A stretch of 49,814 nt of DNA, from assembly GCA_007130045.1 (NCBI GenBank), contig SLTG01000064.1, positions 1 to 49,814 of the forward strand. The letters run 5' to 3'. Position 1 is the first letter of the stretch. Every line of letters begins with the position of its first letter. The notes under the pieces were generated by a model. It did no database searches, had not been told where the DNA came from, and saw only the letters and a program-made list of their open reading frames with translations. The stretch comes from Opitutales bacterium (lineage in GTDB: Bacteria > Verrucomicrobiota > Verrucomicrobiia > Opitutales > T3Sed10-336). This document shows, piece after piece, positions 8,786-17,217 of the stretch. A program made the translations under genes and the position numbers.

Positions 8786-9619
8786 TCAGTCGATTCTCCG
8801 CGCGCTGGGCCCGAATTCCGGATCGTCTTTCCCCAGGAAGAATTCATCGATCACATTCGCTATATAATCGAGATCGTCCGGACTGAACAACCCCGCATAA
8901 CTCGACGCCCGAGTCTCACGCACCTTCGCGGAACGCGGCTCATTTGGGTCGGTTGGAGCCAAAACCGTTTCGGAATAGGCGGGCGATTCGGCGAGCATCT
9001 TCATATTCCCGGCGGAGCCCTCGTTGGCTGAAGCCGCAATCAATTGATCGTCCGGTTCTATGCCGAACGCCTCAATCACGTTTCGCAGAGTGCCCGGGGT
9101 ATCACGTTTAAGCTCTTCGTAAGAAAAAGACACGAAACGGGGAAGCTGTCTTCTGAGGTGGAGCCACATGTTATAGTAGCTCACCAGATGAAGGATTCCG
9201 CAGTAAGGATCGCGAATGAACTCCGATGGGGTCGCTTCAACAACGCGCCTCCGGTAGACGCGGTGGTGGTAGGCTGAGTTCAGGATCGCATAGAAATTTC
9301 GTGCCAGAAACACATAGGGAAGATTTCGAAGGAGCAAGGTGTCGAAATTCATGATTCCGAAATACGGCCGTCGGAAGTCGCCGCCCATGTGGGTCCAAAC
9401 GATTCGATGACGGAACCGCAGCTTCTTTTCCACCGCGAACACCTGCGGAACGTTTATCCGGTAATGCCTGGTCAGGTAGTCATCAACCATAAACCGAAGC
9501 CACGTTCTCCCTGATTTCGGGTAACTCACGCAAAAATACTTTTTCCGCGCCAGGCGAACGGACAATTTGCGTACGGGCGGAACATATTCGACTGAGCGTT
9601 TCTCATTCATCTCGTTCAA
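8786..9619 (-). CDS. Sulfotransferase, Sulfotransfer_1-like
   Basis: A 277-residue protein with the PAPS-binding loop YPKSGRTW at residues 33-40, in the SYPKSGxTW form of the classical Sulfotransfer_1 family. The expected 3'-phosphate-binding block appears as FLARNFYAILNSAYHHR rather than the usual RDPRD form, so this site is divergent. The rest is alpha/beta with a KxxxPGTLRNVIEAFGI region common in the family's C-terminal third. It is cytosolic by sequence. It lies between the beta-propeller gene (34 bases away) and another sulfotransferase of a different subfamily, implying a sulfated glycan product. The acceptor cannot be read from sequence. Confidence 0.8.
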   Translation of the reverse strand: MNEMNEKRSVEYVPPVRKLSVRLARKKYFCVSYPKSGRTWLRFMVDDYLTRHYRINVPQVFAVEKKLRFRHRIVWTHMGGDFRRPYFGIMNFDTLLLRNLPYVFLARNFYAILNSAYHHRVYRRRVVEATPSEFIRDPYCGILHLVSYYNMWLHLRRQLPRFVSFSYEELKRDTPGTLRNVIEAFGIEPDDQLIAASANEGSAGNMKMLAESPAYSETVLAPTDPNEPRSAKVRETRASSYAGLFSPDDLDYIANVIDEFFLGKDDPEFGPSARRID

Positions 9620-9653
9620 ATCTTAAAATTAGCCATTTATCTCGTGTGCGCTT

Positions 9654-10817
9654 TCAGGTTGCATGGAGAAACGCCTTGTGAGGTTCAAATCCGGGCGCCA
9701 TTCGGGGTGCTTTCACCTGATAGACAGGCTCACCCAATGCAGACGTAAGGCATTTGCGGATTTCGTCGGGCCTGCAATCTTCAGGCCCCTCAATGAAGAC
9801 GCCATCATCTCGAATAATCTGATATACCTGGGATGCGGGCAGAGGGAGCGCGGCCCGATTACGCCGCTCGCCGAATACAAAAATCTCTCCCCTACCCTTG
9901 AAGCGCTCCTTCCTGCTTCCCTCGAATGAAGACCCGACAAGCCACTCGCCATCGCTTCCGGCGATCCCGCGTGGAAACGCGCGCCGGCTCCGCCAAAAAT
10001 CCCCGTCAATGGCACCCTGTTCGTCAAACACACAACCATGACGGTCAGAGGCCTCCTTACAGGCAAACGTGTCGCAACCGATGAATCCACCGTTGGTCAA
10101 GAACAGGTCATGCACTCCCCGATTCCGGTAGCGGAATCCCTCGATGGAGCGGGCCTCGGCGTCGAACACACCAAGGAGCGATCCATCGCCGGCGGCATAG
10201 GCCACAAAGAGGATGGTTGAACCATAGACGCTCACACTGTTCAGGTGATGATTATCATAGATGATAGGAGATCCGAACGAATCGAAAAACACCGGGATCT
10301 CTTCAACAATCTCACCTGTATCCGCCGAAATCCGCAGAATCGTATCCCGCCCCGTATTCGCAACGAACAAGACCCCATCCCGCAGAAATATCTGGTGAAT
10401 CCGCGCGTTGCTTTCGGTAACGTCCAGCGCGTAGATCTCCTCAAAACCGAATGACCGCCCGGGTTCATGCAAAGCAGACGCGTCCCCTCGCAGAAGACAA
10501 CTTCGTCGTCCGAGCCACGCCGCGACAAAAAGGTGCCTGGAGTCGAAAGCAATCCCATATGCGGGAAAACTGAAAATACGACGAATCGTTCCCCGGCGGT
10601 ATTCCAGTAGCCCGCGCTCGGTCGTAACGAAGTACGCCCCCTCAACGATCCCCGAATCAAATGTTTCGATGGTCTTCGCCTGGTTCCTGACCGCCAAAGC
10701 CGAACTTCGTGCTCTTGCATCTCGGAAGGCGTGACGTGCCGCTCGAAACGGAGAGAGTGCTGCTTTTCCCGTGCTTACCACGCCGCCCCTTTCAGTCCTG
10801 ATTCGGATTGATCCCAC
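9654..10817 (-). CDS. Beta-propeller (quinoprotein-like) protein of unknown function
   Basis: I recognise the fold type but not a named function. The 387 residues contain repeated short strands with Gly and aromatic turns (for example YFVTTERGLLEYRRG, VLFVANTGRDTILRI, TILFVAYAAGDGSLLGV and GEWLVGSSFEGS), as in six- or seven-bladed propellers. A DNHHLNSVSV motif and a later PRGIAGSDGEW block resemble, from memory, propeller proteins that sit beside sulfotransferases in other bacteria (TIGR03032/DUF4915-like). No signal peptide is seen. The start is uncertain: GTG at 10817 has GGAGAT upstream, while a GTG at 10781 follows AAAGGGG. The gene sits between a glycosyltransferase and two sulfotransferases. 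Confidence 0.65.
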   Translation of the reverse strand: MGSIRIRTERGGVVSTGKAALSPFRAARHAFRDARARSSALAVRNQAKTIETFDSGIVEGAYFVTTERGLLEYRRGTIRRIFSFPAYGIAFDSRHLFVAAWLGRRSCLLRGDASALHEPGRSFGFEEIYALDVTESNARIHQIFLRDGVLFVANTGRDTILRISADTGEIVEEIPVFFDSFGSPIIYDNHHLNSVSVYGSTILFVAYAAGDGSLLGVFDAEARSIEGFRYRNRGVHDLFLTNGGFIGCDTFACKEASDRHGCVFDEQGAIDGDFWRSRRAFPRGIAGSDGEWLVGSSFEGSRKERFKGRGEIFVFGERRNRAALPLPASQVYQIIRDDGVFIEGPEDCRPDEIRKCLTSALGEPVYQVKAPRMAPGFEPHKAFLHAT

Positions 10818-11007
10818 TCAACGGTATCTCCGCGAGGCTTACCCTCCACCCGTCCGGTTGATCCGCCGCGATCCGTGCGGAAAAAAAACCGAAGGTCGAG
10901 GTCATGTTGACACCTGAAGACATAACGCAGGGTCCGAGGAATCGATTGATTCGCCACACTTCATAAAGGAAGGCCCTCACCGTTGCGCAAAGTTTCCGCT
11001 CTGGCAA
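10792..11007 (-). CDS. Possible small ORF in the glycan cluster (doubtful)
   Basis: The frame remains open from just after the stop of the upstream glycosyltransferase, in the same frame, to a TGA at 10792 that lies just before the alternative propeller start. The encoded stretch (about 70 residues from a TTG) contains VWRINRFLGPC, GVNMTSTFGFF and DGWRVSLAEIPL, which look protein-like rather than random. No ribosome-binding site precedes the TTG and I recognise no family. It may be a real small protein, a remnant of a larger gene, or chance. Confidence 0.3.
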   Translation of the reverse strand: MPERKLCATVRAFLYEVWRINRFLGPCVMSSGVNMTSTFGFFSARIAADQPDGWRVSLAEIPLSGINPNQD

Positions 11008-11058
11008 ATCAAATGTCGAAGGCCCTCGAAGATTCCGCCGCTCCTCTCCCTGCCGGGC

Positions 11059-12150
11059 TTACGACAACGCCAATGCACTACGAAGTCTCTCCGGGTAGGT
11101 CGCGGGATTGTGCCTGAGGCGCAGACGGGCCGAAAGCGATCGGGTAGCAGCGTCAAGGTTCTCATTTTCGAATCCTTGATATATGATTCGAGCAAGCGAT
11201 AAATCCGTGTCGGCCCCCGGCACAAACATCGAAAAATGTTCTTCGTAAATTTCGTCCAGGCCGTCGAGAGTAAACGAGAACGCGGGGACCCCGGCCAACA
11301 GCGCTTCGATCAGGGAACGCGGAAGCCCTTCACGCCGGCTGGTCAGAATCACGGCGTCGATAAACCCGAGAACGTTTCCGACCGGCGTCACATGACCGGC
11401 CTCCACAACGGCGTCTTGCAGTCCGAGGTTTGTCACTTCCGCTCTCAATCCTTCCAGATACCCGGATTCCGCGTCCCCGGCCAGAACCAACCCCCAAGGC
11501 ACCCCGCTCAGTTCCCGAAGATGCGCGAGCACCCGTACGGCCTGAACCTGGTTTTTCCTGTCGCCAATCTTGCCTATGTATCCAAGCCACCGTTGGACGC
11601 CGGGGCACCGGGTTCGCCATTCCGGTACACCGTTTAGATCCTTACCGGGAACACTTATCGGGTTGTACAGCACGGTCAAGCGATCACCGGGCACTCCCTG
11701 ACCGGCAAGGCCGCCGCGAATTGCATCACTTACACAAAGCACCCTGTCGATGCGGTCGAGGCGGTATTGTTTCGCCTTTGGGCCGACAGCGATCAAATCG
11801 CGAACGACGGCCGCTGATTTGGCTCCAAGCCGCGATGCCAACCGCCGGGCGTGAGGCGCCCACCACATTTCATTCGCAATAACGACGTCAAACCCCTCGT
11901 CCCGAATCAATTCCAACGCCCGGTCCACTTTGAATGAAAAGAAAAGCCGCTCCGCCCACTTTCTCCATTCCGGCAACCGGACGATCGTGAACGGGACCCC
12001 CATTTCCCGGCATCGCTCCGTAAACGACCCCTCCTCGCCGCAGAGCACCCTGACAGTACAGCCCGACTCGCGCAAAACCGGCAGCGCGGCCAAAAGGCTG
12101 CTCTTGGATCCTCCTGTGCCGGCGCTTGTCTGTATAAAAAGAATCCGCAT
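11059..12150 (-). CDS. GT4-family glycosyltransferase
   Basis: A 363-residue GT-B fold glycosyltransferase that should transfer a sugar from a nucleotide donor to a glycan on the cytoplasmic side. The N-terminus MRILFIQTSAGTGGSK has the glycine-rich acceptor loop. The C-terminal half holds LGYIGKIGDRKNQ, LVLAGDAESGY and the GT4 E-x7-E motif in SRREGLPRSLIEALLAG. The ATG at 12150 is chosen because it begins the first Rossmann strand; the frame runs 18 residues further upstream to 12204. It lies in the minus-strand glycan cluster, 129 bases after a sulfotransferase gene. Sugar and acceptor are unknown. Confidence 0.85.
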   Translation of the reverse strand: MRILFIQTSAGTGGSKSSLLAALPVLRESGCTVRVLCGEEGSFTERCREMGVPFTIVRLPEWRKWAERLFFSFKVDRALELIRDEGFDVVIANEMWWAPHARRLASRLGAKSAAVVRDLIAVGPKAKQYRLDRIDRVLCVSDAIRGGLAGQGVPGDRLTVLYNPISVPGKDLNGVPEWRTRCPGVQRWLGYIGKIGDRKNQVQAVRVLAHLRELSGVPWGLVLAGDAESGYLEGLRAEVTNLGLQDAVVEAGHVTPVGNVLGFIDAVILTSRREGLPRSLIEALLAGVPAFSFTLDGLDEIYEEHFSMFVPGADTDLSLARIIYQGFENENLDAATRSLSARLRLRHNPATYPERLRSALALS

Positions 12151-12279
12151 TAAGTCATCCGGTTTGATGAAGACGTCTTTCCCATTTGTACATCGAAAAC
12201 TCAAAGATCATTGGCAAAACCGAACGCTACGACCACCGATGCTCAACCGTGACTTTCCGCCGCGCACCCAAAAACGCCG

Positions 12280-13086
12280 TCACCCCCGTCTGCGCATCTC
12301 CATCCGTCGCCACAACCGTCCGCAAAACAAATCGATCATTTTGATTTCGAGCTTGGTCAGGCGCCGGCGCCAGCTTTCGTCCAGAACGATGCTCGAGTCC
12401 TTCACAAGCTTCATCCGGTTGCCTCCAAGGCTGTGAAGGGTGACATCCCCCCAATCGCTCAAGACCGTCTTGCTGAATTCCAGCCCCACCGCTTCGAACA
12501 CGATGCGAAGCGATTCTTCCGGATTCCGGCAGAAATCCTCATAGGACACCCACAACGCGGCGAGGTCCCGGTCGCACACGGTCATGATCCGCCAATTCCG
12601 CGCCAGATAGCCGAGAATGGACTGAATCAGACGCCGCTCCCTCCGTTTCCACGAACTTGCCTGGCAGCGCGGTGATTTGTACAAATGGAGCGGGATGAGA
12701 TCGACTCCCGGAAGCGTCCGGATTCTCTTCAGCCTGCTGCTGCGCCGCGACGACTCGATAATCACTTTCGCTCCGCCGACCGCCTGAATCGCCCGATACA
12801 GAACGAGGTTGTCTTCAGCGAAGCGTCTGGAGTTGGAAGAGCCGACATCCAACTGTTCCAGACTTTTCCCTTTACGGGCGAGTTCCTCGTTCACAGCCCC
12901 CCAAAACGGACACTTGAGAAGACTCTCCGCGCCGCAGCAGCAAGGAGTCCCTCGTTGCAGGACAACGCCGAGTTTCTTGAGACTTCCCACGTTGATTACT
13001 TCCGGGTGGGCGCCAAGGACTCGGTTCATAAGGGTGGTGCCGCTATGCCTGCAGCCTGCAATATAAAGCACTTTTATTGTTTGCAC
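12280..13086 (-). CDS. Sulfotransferase, Sulfotransfer_3-like
   Basis: This 268-residue protein begins MQTIKVLYIAGCRHSGTT: the P-loop-like PAPS site GCRHSGTT is at residues 11-18, in the GxxRSGTTLL style of the Sulfotransfer_3 group, with His where Arg is usual. The following AHPEVINVG matches the normal 'HPev..vGE' context. A Cys-rich loop (GTPCCCGAESLLKCPFW) at about 46-62 is unusual and might bind metal. The C-terminal region ends with ExxWRRRLTKLEIKMID, which aligns in spirit with the family end. The start is GTG at 13086. It is the third sulfotransferase type in this cluster. Confidence 0.75.
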   Translation of the reverse strand: MQTIKVLYIAGCRHSGTTLMNRVLGAHPEVINVGSLKKLGVVLQRGTPCCCGAESLLKCPFWGAVNEELARKGKSLEQLDVGSSNSRRFAEDNLVLYRAIQAVGGAKVIIESSRRSSRLKRIRTLPGVDLIPLHLYKSPRCQASSWKRRERRLIQSILGYLARNWRIMTVCDRDLAALWVSYEDFCRNPEESLRIVFEAVGLEFSKTVLSDWGDVTLHSLGGNRMKLVKDSSIVLDESWRRRLTKLEIKMIDLFCGRLWRRMEMRRRG

Positions 13087-13171
13087 GGGTGACGGAAAGC
13101 ATGGCCGGACGCAGTTCTCCGCACAAGACCAATTGGAGCAAAAAATGCGTTTGTCGACGCGGATACACTTC

Positions 13172-14749
13172 TTATCGAGGAGCGAAAGGCCCTTCGGATT
13201 GTTCGAGCGCGCTGCGAACCAAGGCTTCTTCGCAGTGTTCGAGACCCCATCTAAACGCCTTGACGAGTAATCTTTCGATCGCCCGTTCGAGCCATTTTTC
13301 CCCCTCCCGGAGCGATCGAACCGCCTTCACGTCACTATCGATCCAGTAAATCCGCTCCGGCCGATCGGGATTCACCAGCACGTTTCCCAAGTGAAGGTCC
13401 TTCAACGAAACCCGGCCTCGGACCATCGTTTTGAGGTCGCCGGCAACCGAAAGAAGAAAGCGCTTTCGCACACCGGAATCCCGGCAATCACGCAAGAACC
13501 GGTGGCCGCTCACGGTTCCGTCGCAGTAATCGATTACGAGGAAAGACTCGAATTCGGAGAACGGGTTGACGGCGAAGCCCGAGCAGTGGTGACCGGGAAC
13601 CAGAAGGCCCGCTCTTCTCAGTATCCGGAGTCCGCGAATCTCCCTCGCAGCCCTCGATCTTCCCCAGTAGCGCCGCCAATAATCGACGGGAAGCGCGTCC
13701 GGCTTGATCCATTTCCAAAGAAGAAAGCCCCGTCGATCGCGGCGCCGGACGACCTCGAGCCAGGCGCTCCGCCTTTTTAGATGATTCACGCGGCGGTGGG
13801 CGCGCGCCTTCGCGCGAACATCGATCGAGCGTGGTCCGATCAATAGCCAGAGTTCCCGCCTGCCTTCGCCTTTCGGTTCGATCCAACGAAGCCGTATGGA
13901 ACCTCTCGATGATACCATCGCGCCATTTCGGTCACCCAGCCGAATTCCCATCCGCAATCGGGATGGCCGGATACCGCGTTCGCGACAGTAGGCCAGGATG
14001 AAAAGAGACCGATGGGCGGCATCGACGCATCGCAACTCGCGCGATGCGCGCTGAAACCGCTCCAAATCGCCTCGAACGCGCGCGAGCGGAAGGCGCCACC
14101 AGAATCGCACGCCTTCCATATCGATAAGAAACGGCTCTCCGGAATCATCGACGAGGATATTTGCCGCCTTGAGATCGCGGTGGGAGCATTTCATTGCGTG
14201 AAGGCGGCCGATCAGACGCCCGAGCCGGATTGCCAGCCGCGCCCGGTCGCCATCCCAACGGTCCAGCGCCACTGCGCTTTGTCGCTGCTCCATGACGAAG
14301 TAGCTCGATGAGAGAACCCGAAAAGTGCGTTTCTCGCACGCGGCGACCGGAACCGCGGTGCGCACCCCCGCTGCTTCCAGGCGAAACGCTTTGAAGAATG
14401 CCCGAAGACCGGGAGACTTCCGAAAGAACGCCTTGAGGACCTCGCTCCACTTGCGGGCCGGATTCCGTTTGATGACAAAACCGCCGGAAGCAGCCGTCTT
14501 CGACATCCCCTTATCACGAAGGACAACGCCGCTTTCATCGATTACCGCATTAGGATCATCCAACAGTTCGTTCAGGTCCGGACCGGAAAAACTGCTCCGA
14601 ACATACCAGATAAGCCCTCCGCGGCGAACAAGTTGAAACTCTTTCTTCTCCGGAGGAGAGAGCCACGCGGAAATCAATGCTCTAAGGCGGCCCCGATTAT
14701 TCATGTCCAACAATGAAATAAAGCGAAAACGTGGATCTTTACACGACAA
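13172..14749 (-). CDS. Tandem WaaP/Kdo-type lipopolysaccharide kinase (two kinase domains)
   Basis: A 525-residue protein with two protein-kinase-like lipopolysaccharide kinase domains in a row. Domain 1 (about 36-255) has VIKR with Lys94, a candidate Glu125, the catalytic loop HRDLKAANIL at 190-199 and the metal-binding Asp210 (IDMEG). Domain 2 (about 295-510) has LLWKWIK around Lys346, Glu370 in a helix, the loop KDLHLGNVLV at 450-459 and Asp471 (IDSD). Both halves therefore keep the catalytic Asp and Asn and the metal Asp. WaaP and KdkA use this fold to phosphorylate heptose or Kdo of the lipopolysaccharide core; two sugars could be phosphorylated here. The start is either TTG at 14749, close to the previous gene, or ATG at 14704. 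Confidence 0.82.
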   Translation of the reverse strand: MSCKDPRFRFISLLDMNNRGRLRALISAWLSPPEKKEFQLVRRGGLIWYVRSSFSGPDLNELLDDPNAVIDESGVVLRDKGMSKTAASGGFVIKRNPARKWSEVLKAFFRKSPGLRAFFKAFRLEAAGVRTAVPVAACEKRTFRVLSSSYFVMEQRQSAVALDRWDGDRARLAIRLGRLIGRLHAMKCSHRDLKAANILVDDSGEPFLIDMEGVRFWWRLPLARVRGDLERFQRASRELRCVDAAHRSLFILAYCRERGIRPSRLRMGIRLGDRNGAMVSSRGSIRLRWIEPKGEGRRELWLLIGPRSIDVRAKARAHRRVNHLKRRSAWLEVVRRRDRRGFLLWKWIKPDALPVDYWRRYWGRSRAAREIRGLRILRRAGLLVPGHHCSGFAVNPFSEFESFLVIDYCDGTVSGHRFLRDCRDSGVRKRFLLSVAGDLKTMVRGRVSLKDLHLGNVLVNPDRPERIYWIDSDVKAVRSLREGEKWLERAIERLLVKAFRWGLEHCEEALVRSALEQSEGPFAPR

Positions 14750-14754
14750 TTCGC

Positions 14755-15900
14755 CTAAATCCGCCGCCTCTCTCGAGGCGCTGTCGACGCCAGCGATTCA
14801 AAAAGTTCAATGAATTCGCGTAATTCGCTTTCGAGACGGCGGCTGAGGACGGATCGGGTAATCTGATGTGGGTCGCAGTCCAGATTTTCGAGAAAGCTCA
14901 CAGCGGCGGCGCGATCGGCTTGAGGATCCAAGTTCCCCAGGATGTATCCGGTCATCCCCTCATGAACCAGTTCGGATGCGCCATTGTGAACGGTGGTAAT
15001 GACCGGACAACCACACGCCAGGGCTTCAAGCGTGGAATTGGAGAACGGGTCGTAAAGAGTGGGCAGGACCATGCAGTCGGCGGCGCGGTAGTAATCGGCG
15101 ATCGCGTCCACCGAGCCGAGAAAGCGAACGGAATCCGCCAGGCCCTCACGCCGGATCCGGCGCCCGTAAGGCGCGGCGTGCCCGCGGCCGGCGACGAGGA
15201 TAAGGACGGGCTTGCCGGCCGCGGAAAACCGGCGTTTGGCTTCCGCGGTGATCGCCAGCGCCTCCCCGAGCCCCTTGCGTTCGAACCCGCTGCCGGAAAA
15301 GAGCAGTATCAACGCATCCTCCGGAAGCCCCAGCGGCTTGCGCAGTTCGGTTTTCGGGCATTCGGCGGGGAAAAACACTTTCTCGTCGTATCCGTTGTGA
15401 ATGACAGTGACCTTCGGTTCGATATCGGGATACGCCCGGGCGATATCCTTTTTGACCATGCGGGAGTTGGCCACCACCGCACGGGCGGACCTCATTCCCT
15501 TGTACTCCATCCTCGGCGCCAGCCAGTGCCAGGGGTTAAGGCGCCACAACGGCGAGCACCCATAGCGCCGACGCACCTGACGCAAGTGAACGCCGTCGCC
15601 GGCGCGGTAGACGTCGCACTCGGGACCCGGCTCCATGCTGAAGACCAAATTGCCCGGCCGCTTCAGCCCCAGCCGATCCACGGCGCGCACGTAGCGCCAT
15701 GATCGCCACCATGGCGGGCCGCCGGCTCCACCGATCGAAACTCCGTTCCAGGATGAGCCGGCCGCAAGCCGGACAGTATTCCAGTAGTGACGAAAAGACT
15801 CCTCGAAACGCTCGGCGACACGTTCGGCGCCGCCGATCCCTCCGGGTTTTCTCCTCAGGATAAAGAGTGTATCGACTCCGATCGGCCGGGATTCTTTCAC
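14755..15900 (-). CDS. WaaG-like GT4 lipopolysaccharide core glycosyltransferase
   Basis: A 381-residue GT4 enzyme resembling WaaG (RfaG), which adds the first hexose to the heptose region of the lipopolysaccharide core. Evidence is the CDVYRAGDGVHLRQVRRRYG segment, the NSRMVKKDI block, VIHNGYDE, LFSGSGFERKG and the donor-binding PTLYDPFSNSTLEALACGCP with the GT4 E-x7-E spacing. The N-terminal GGIGGAERV loop fits the acceptor side. The start is GTG at 15900. The stop is six bases before the tandem kinase start, so the two are likely coupled, which supports a lipopolysaccharide core function for both. The exporter permease lies 99 bases upstream on the same strand. Confidence 0.87.
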   Translation of the reverse strand: MKESRPIGVDTLFILRRKPGGIGGAERVAERFEESFRHYWNTVRLAAGSSWNGVSIGGAGGPPWWRSWRYVRAVDRLGLKRPGNLVFSMEPGPECDVYRAGDGVHLRQVRRRYGCSPLWRLNPWHWLAPRMEYKGMRSARAVVANSRMVKKDIARAYPDIEPKVTVIHNGYDEKVFFPAECPKTELRKPLGLPEDALILLFSGSGFERKGLGEALAITAEAKRRFSAAGKPVLILVAGRGHAAPYGRRIRREGLADSVRFLGSVDAIADYYRAADCMVLPTLYDPFSNSTLEALACGCPVITTVHNGASELVHEGMTGYILGNLDPQADRAAAVSFLENLDCDPHQITRSVLSRRLESELREFIELFESLASTAPRERRRI

Positions 15901-15999
15901 GTGTCATATCGTGGATACGTCCGGAAAAGGCGCAAGGATTCGTTTGCAGTTTTCGGTACGGGGATCGATGGCCTTGGCGGCCATCGCTAGTGTGCCTTG

Positions 16000-17217
16000 T
16001 TACTCGTACCGGAGCGCTTCGATCGGGTCGAGACGGGCGGCTTTTCTCGCCGGGTAGAAGCCGAAGAAAATCCCCACCATCGCGCTGAAAAGAAAGGCGT
16101 AGGCGATCGCGTTATGGGATAGGTATACGGGCCAGTCGGCATAGAACGCCAGCACGTAGCTGACGCCGATTCCTGTAAGGATACCGATTCCTCCCCCGAG
16201 GCAGCTCAACAAAATCGCCTCGACAAGGAACTGCCGAAGGATGTCGCGGTTTCGCGCGCCGAGCGCGATCCGGATGCCGATTTCCCTCGTTCGTTCGGTC
16301 ACGCTCACGAGCATAATGTTCATGATGCCGATTCCGCCGACCAGCAGTGAAATACCGGCGATCGCACCCAGCAGGAACGTCATGACCCGCGAAGTTTCGG
16401 TCGCCGCGCGCGCGACCTCCTCCTGGGTCTGCACGGTGAAATCGTTATCCTGGCCCGGACCGAGACCGTGCCGTTCGCGAAGGAGGTCGGTAATCTTCTG
16501 CCGAGCGACCGGCATGAGTTCGGCGCTGTAAACCTGGGTATTGATCACCATGGCGTGAGAACGGCCGGAAATGTACCGGAAAGCGGTGGTGTATGGAACG
16601 AGAATGATGTCATCCTGCACCGATCCCATCAGCGACATTCCCTTGGTCTGCAAAACTCCGATGATCTCAAGCGGCATGCCGCGCACCCGAATGATCGCCC
16701 CGATCGGATCGGCGCCTTCGAAGAGCTCCTCGACGATAGTCTGCCCCACGACGGCCACCATGTTCGCGCGAAGCACGTCTTCCTCGTCGAACATACGCCC
16801 GTACTCCATCGGCCACTGGCGAATCTGAAGATAGTCGGACGATTGGCCGTAAATTCGTGTAAACCAATTTCGGTTGCCATAAGAGACCTGCCGCTGCGAG
16901 CGCACTTCCGGACTGGCGGCAATCACCTCGGGAATCTCCTCGTGAATCGCCAGGGCGTCTTCGACGGTCAGGGTATTCGCGCTCCCTCCTCCAATGCTCA
17001 CACCGCCGAGCGAACGGCTGCCCGGAAACACGAGCACGACGTTTTGCCCCAGCCGCGTGACCTGTTCCTCGACCTCCGCCCGGGCGCCGTTTCCGATGCT
17101 GACGGTTGTGATCACCGCCGCAACACCGATCACGATCCCGAACGCGGTTAGCAACGAACGCATGCGGTTGCGTCGCAGTGCCCGCAGCGCGACCAGGAGG
17201 ATCATTTCGGGTCTCAT
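16000..17217 (-). CDS. MacB-type ABC transporter permease (FtsX/MacB_PCD)
   Basis: A 405-residue permease with one N-terminal membrane helix (about 20-41), a large periplasmic MacB_PCD domain, and three C-terminal helices (about 280-385) forming the FtsX domain. Family blocks are visible: NRMRSLLTAFGIVIGVAAVI, the GIGIMNIMLVSVTERTREIG segment and the closing PARKAARLDPIEALRYE. In MacAB-TolC systems it works as a mechanotransmitter rather than a classical pump, driving peptides, lipids or drugs from the periplasm through TolC. Here the ATPase is a separate protein, so the split permease/ATPase form applies. Its ATG overlaps the ATPase stop (ATGA). Confidence 0.94.
   Translation of the reverse strand: MRPEMILLVALRALRRNRMRSLLTAFGIVIGVAAVITTVSIGNGARAEVEEQVTRLGQNVVLVFPGSRSLGGVSIGGGSANTLTVEDALAIHEEIPEVIAASPEVRSQRQVSYGNRNWFTRIYGQSSDYLQIRQWPMEYGRMFDEEDVLRANMVAVVGQTIVEELFEGADPIGAIIRVRGMPLEIIGVLQTKGMSLMGSVQDDIILVPYTTAFRYISGRSHAMVINTQVYSAELMPVARQKITDLLRERHGLGPGQDNDFTVQTQEEVARAATETSRVMTFLLGAIAGISLLVGGIGIMNIMLVSVTERTREIGIRIALGARNRDILRQFLVEAILLSCLGGGIGILTGIGVSYVLAFYADWPVYLSHNAIAYAFLFSAMVGIFFGFYPARKAARLDPIEALRYE

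Noticed and set aside
16468-17151. 227-residue open frame opposite the MacB permease gene
   Set aside because: Shadow frame without a family pattern.
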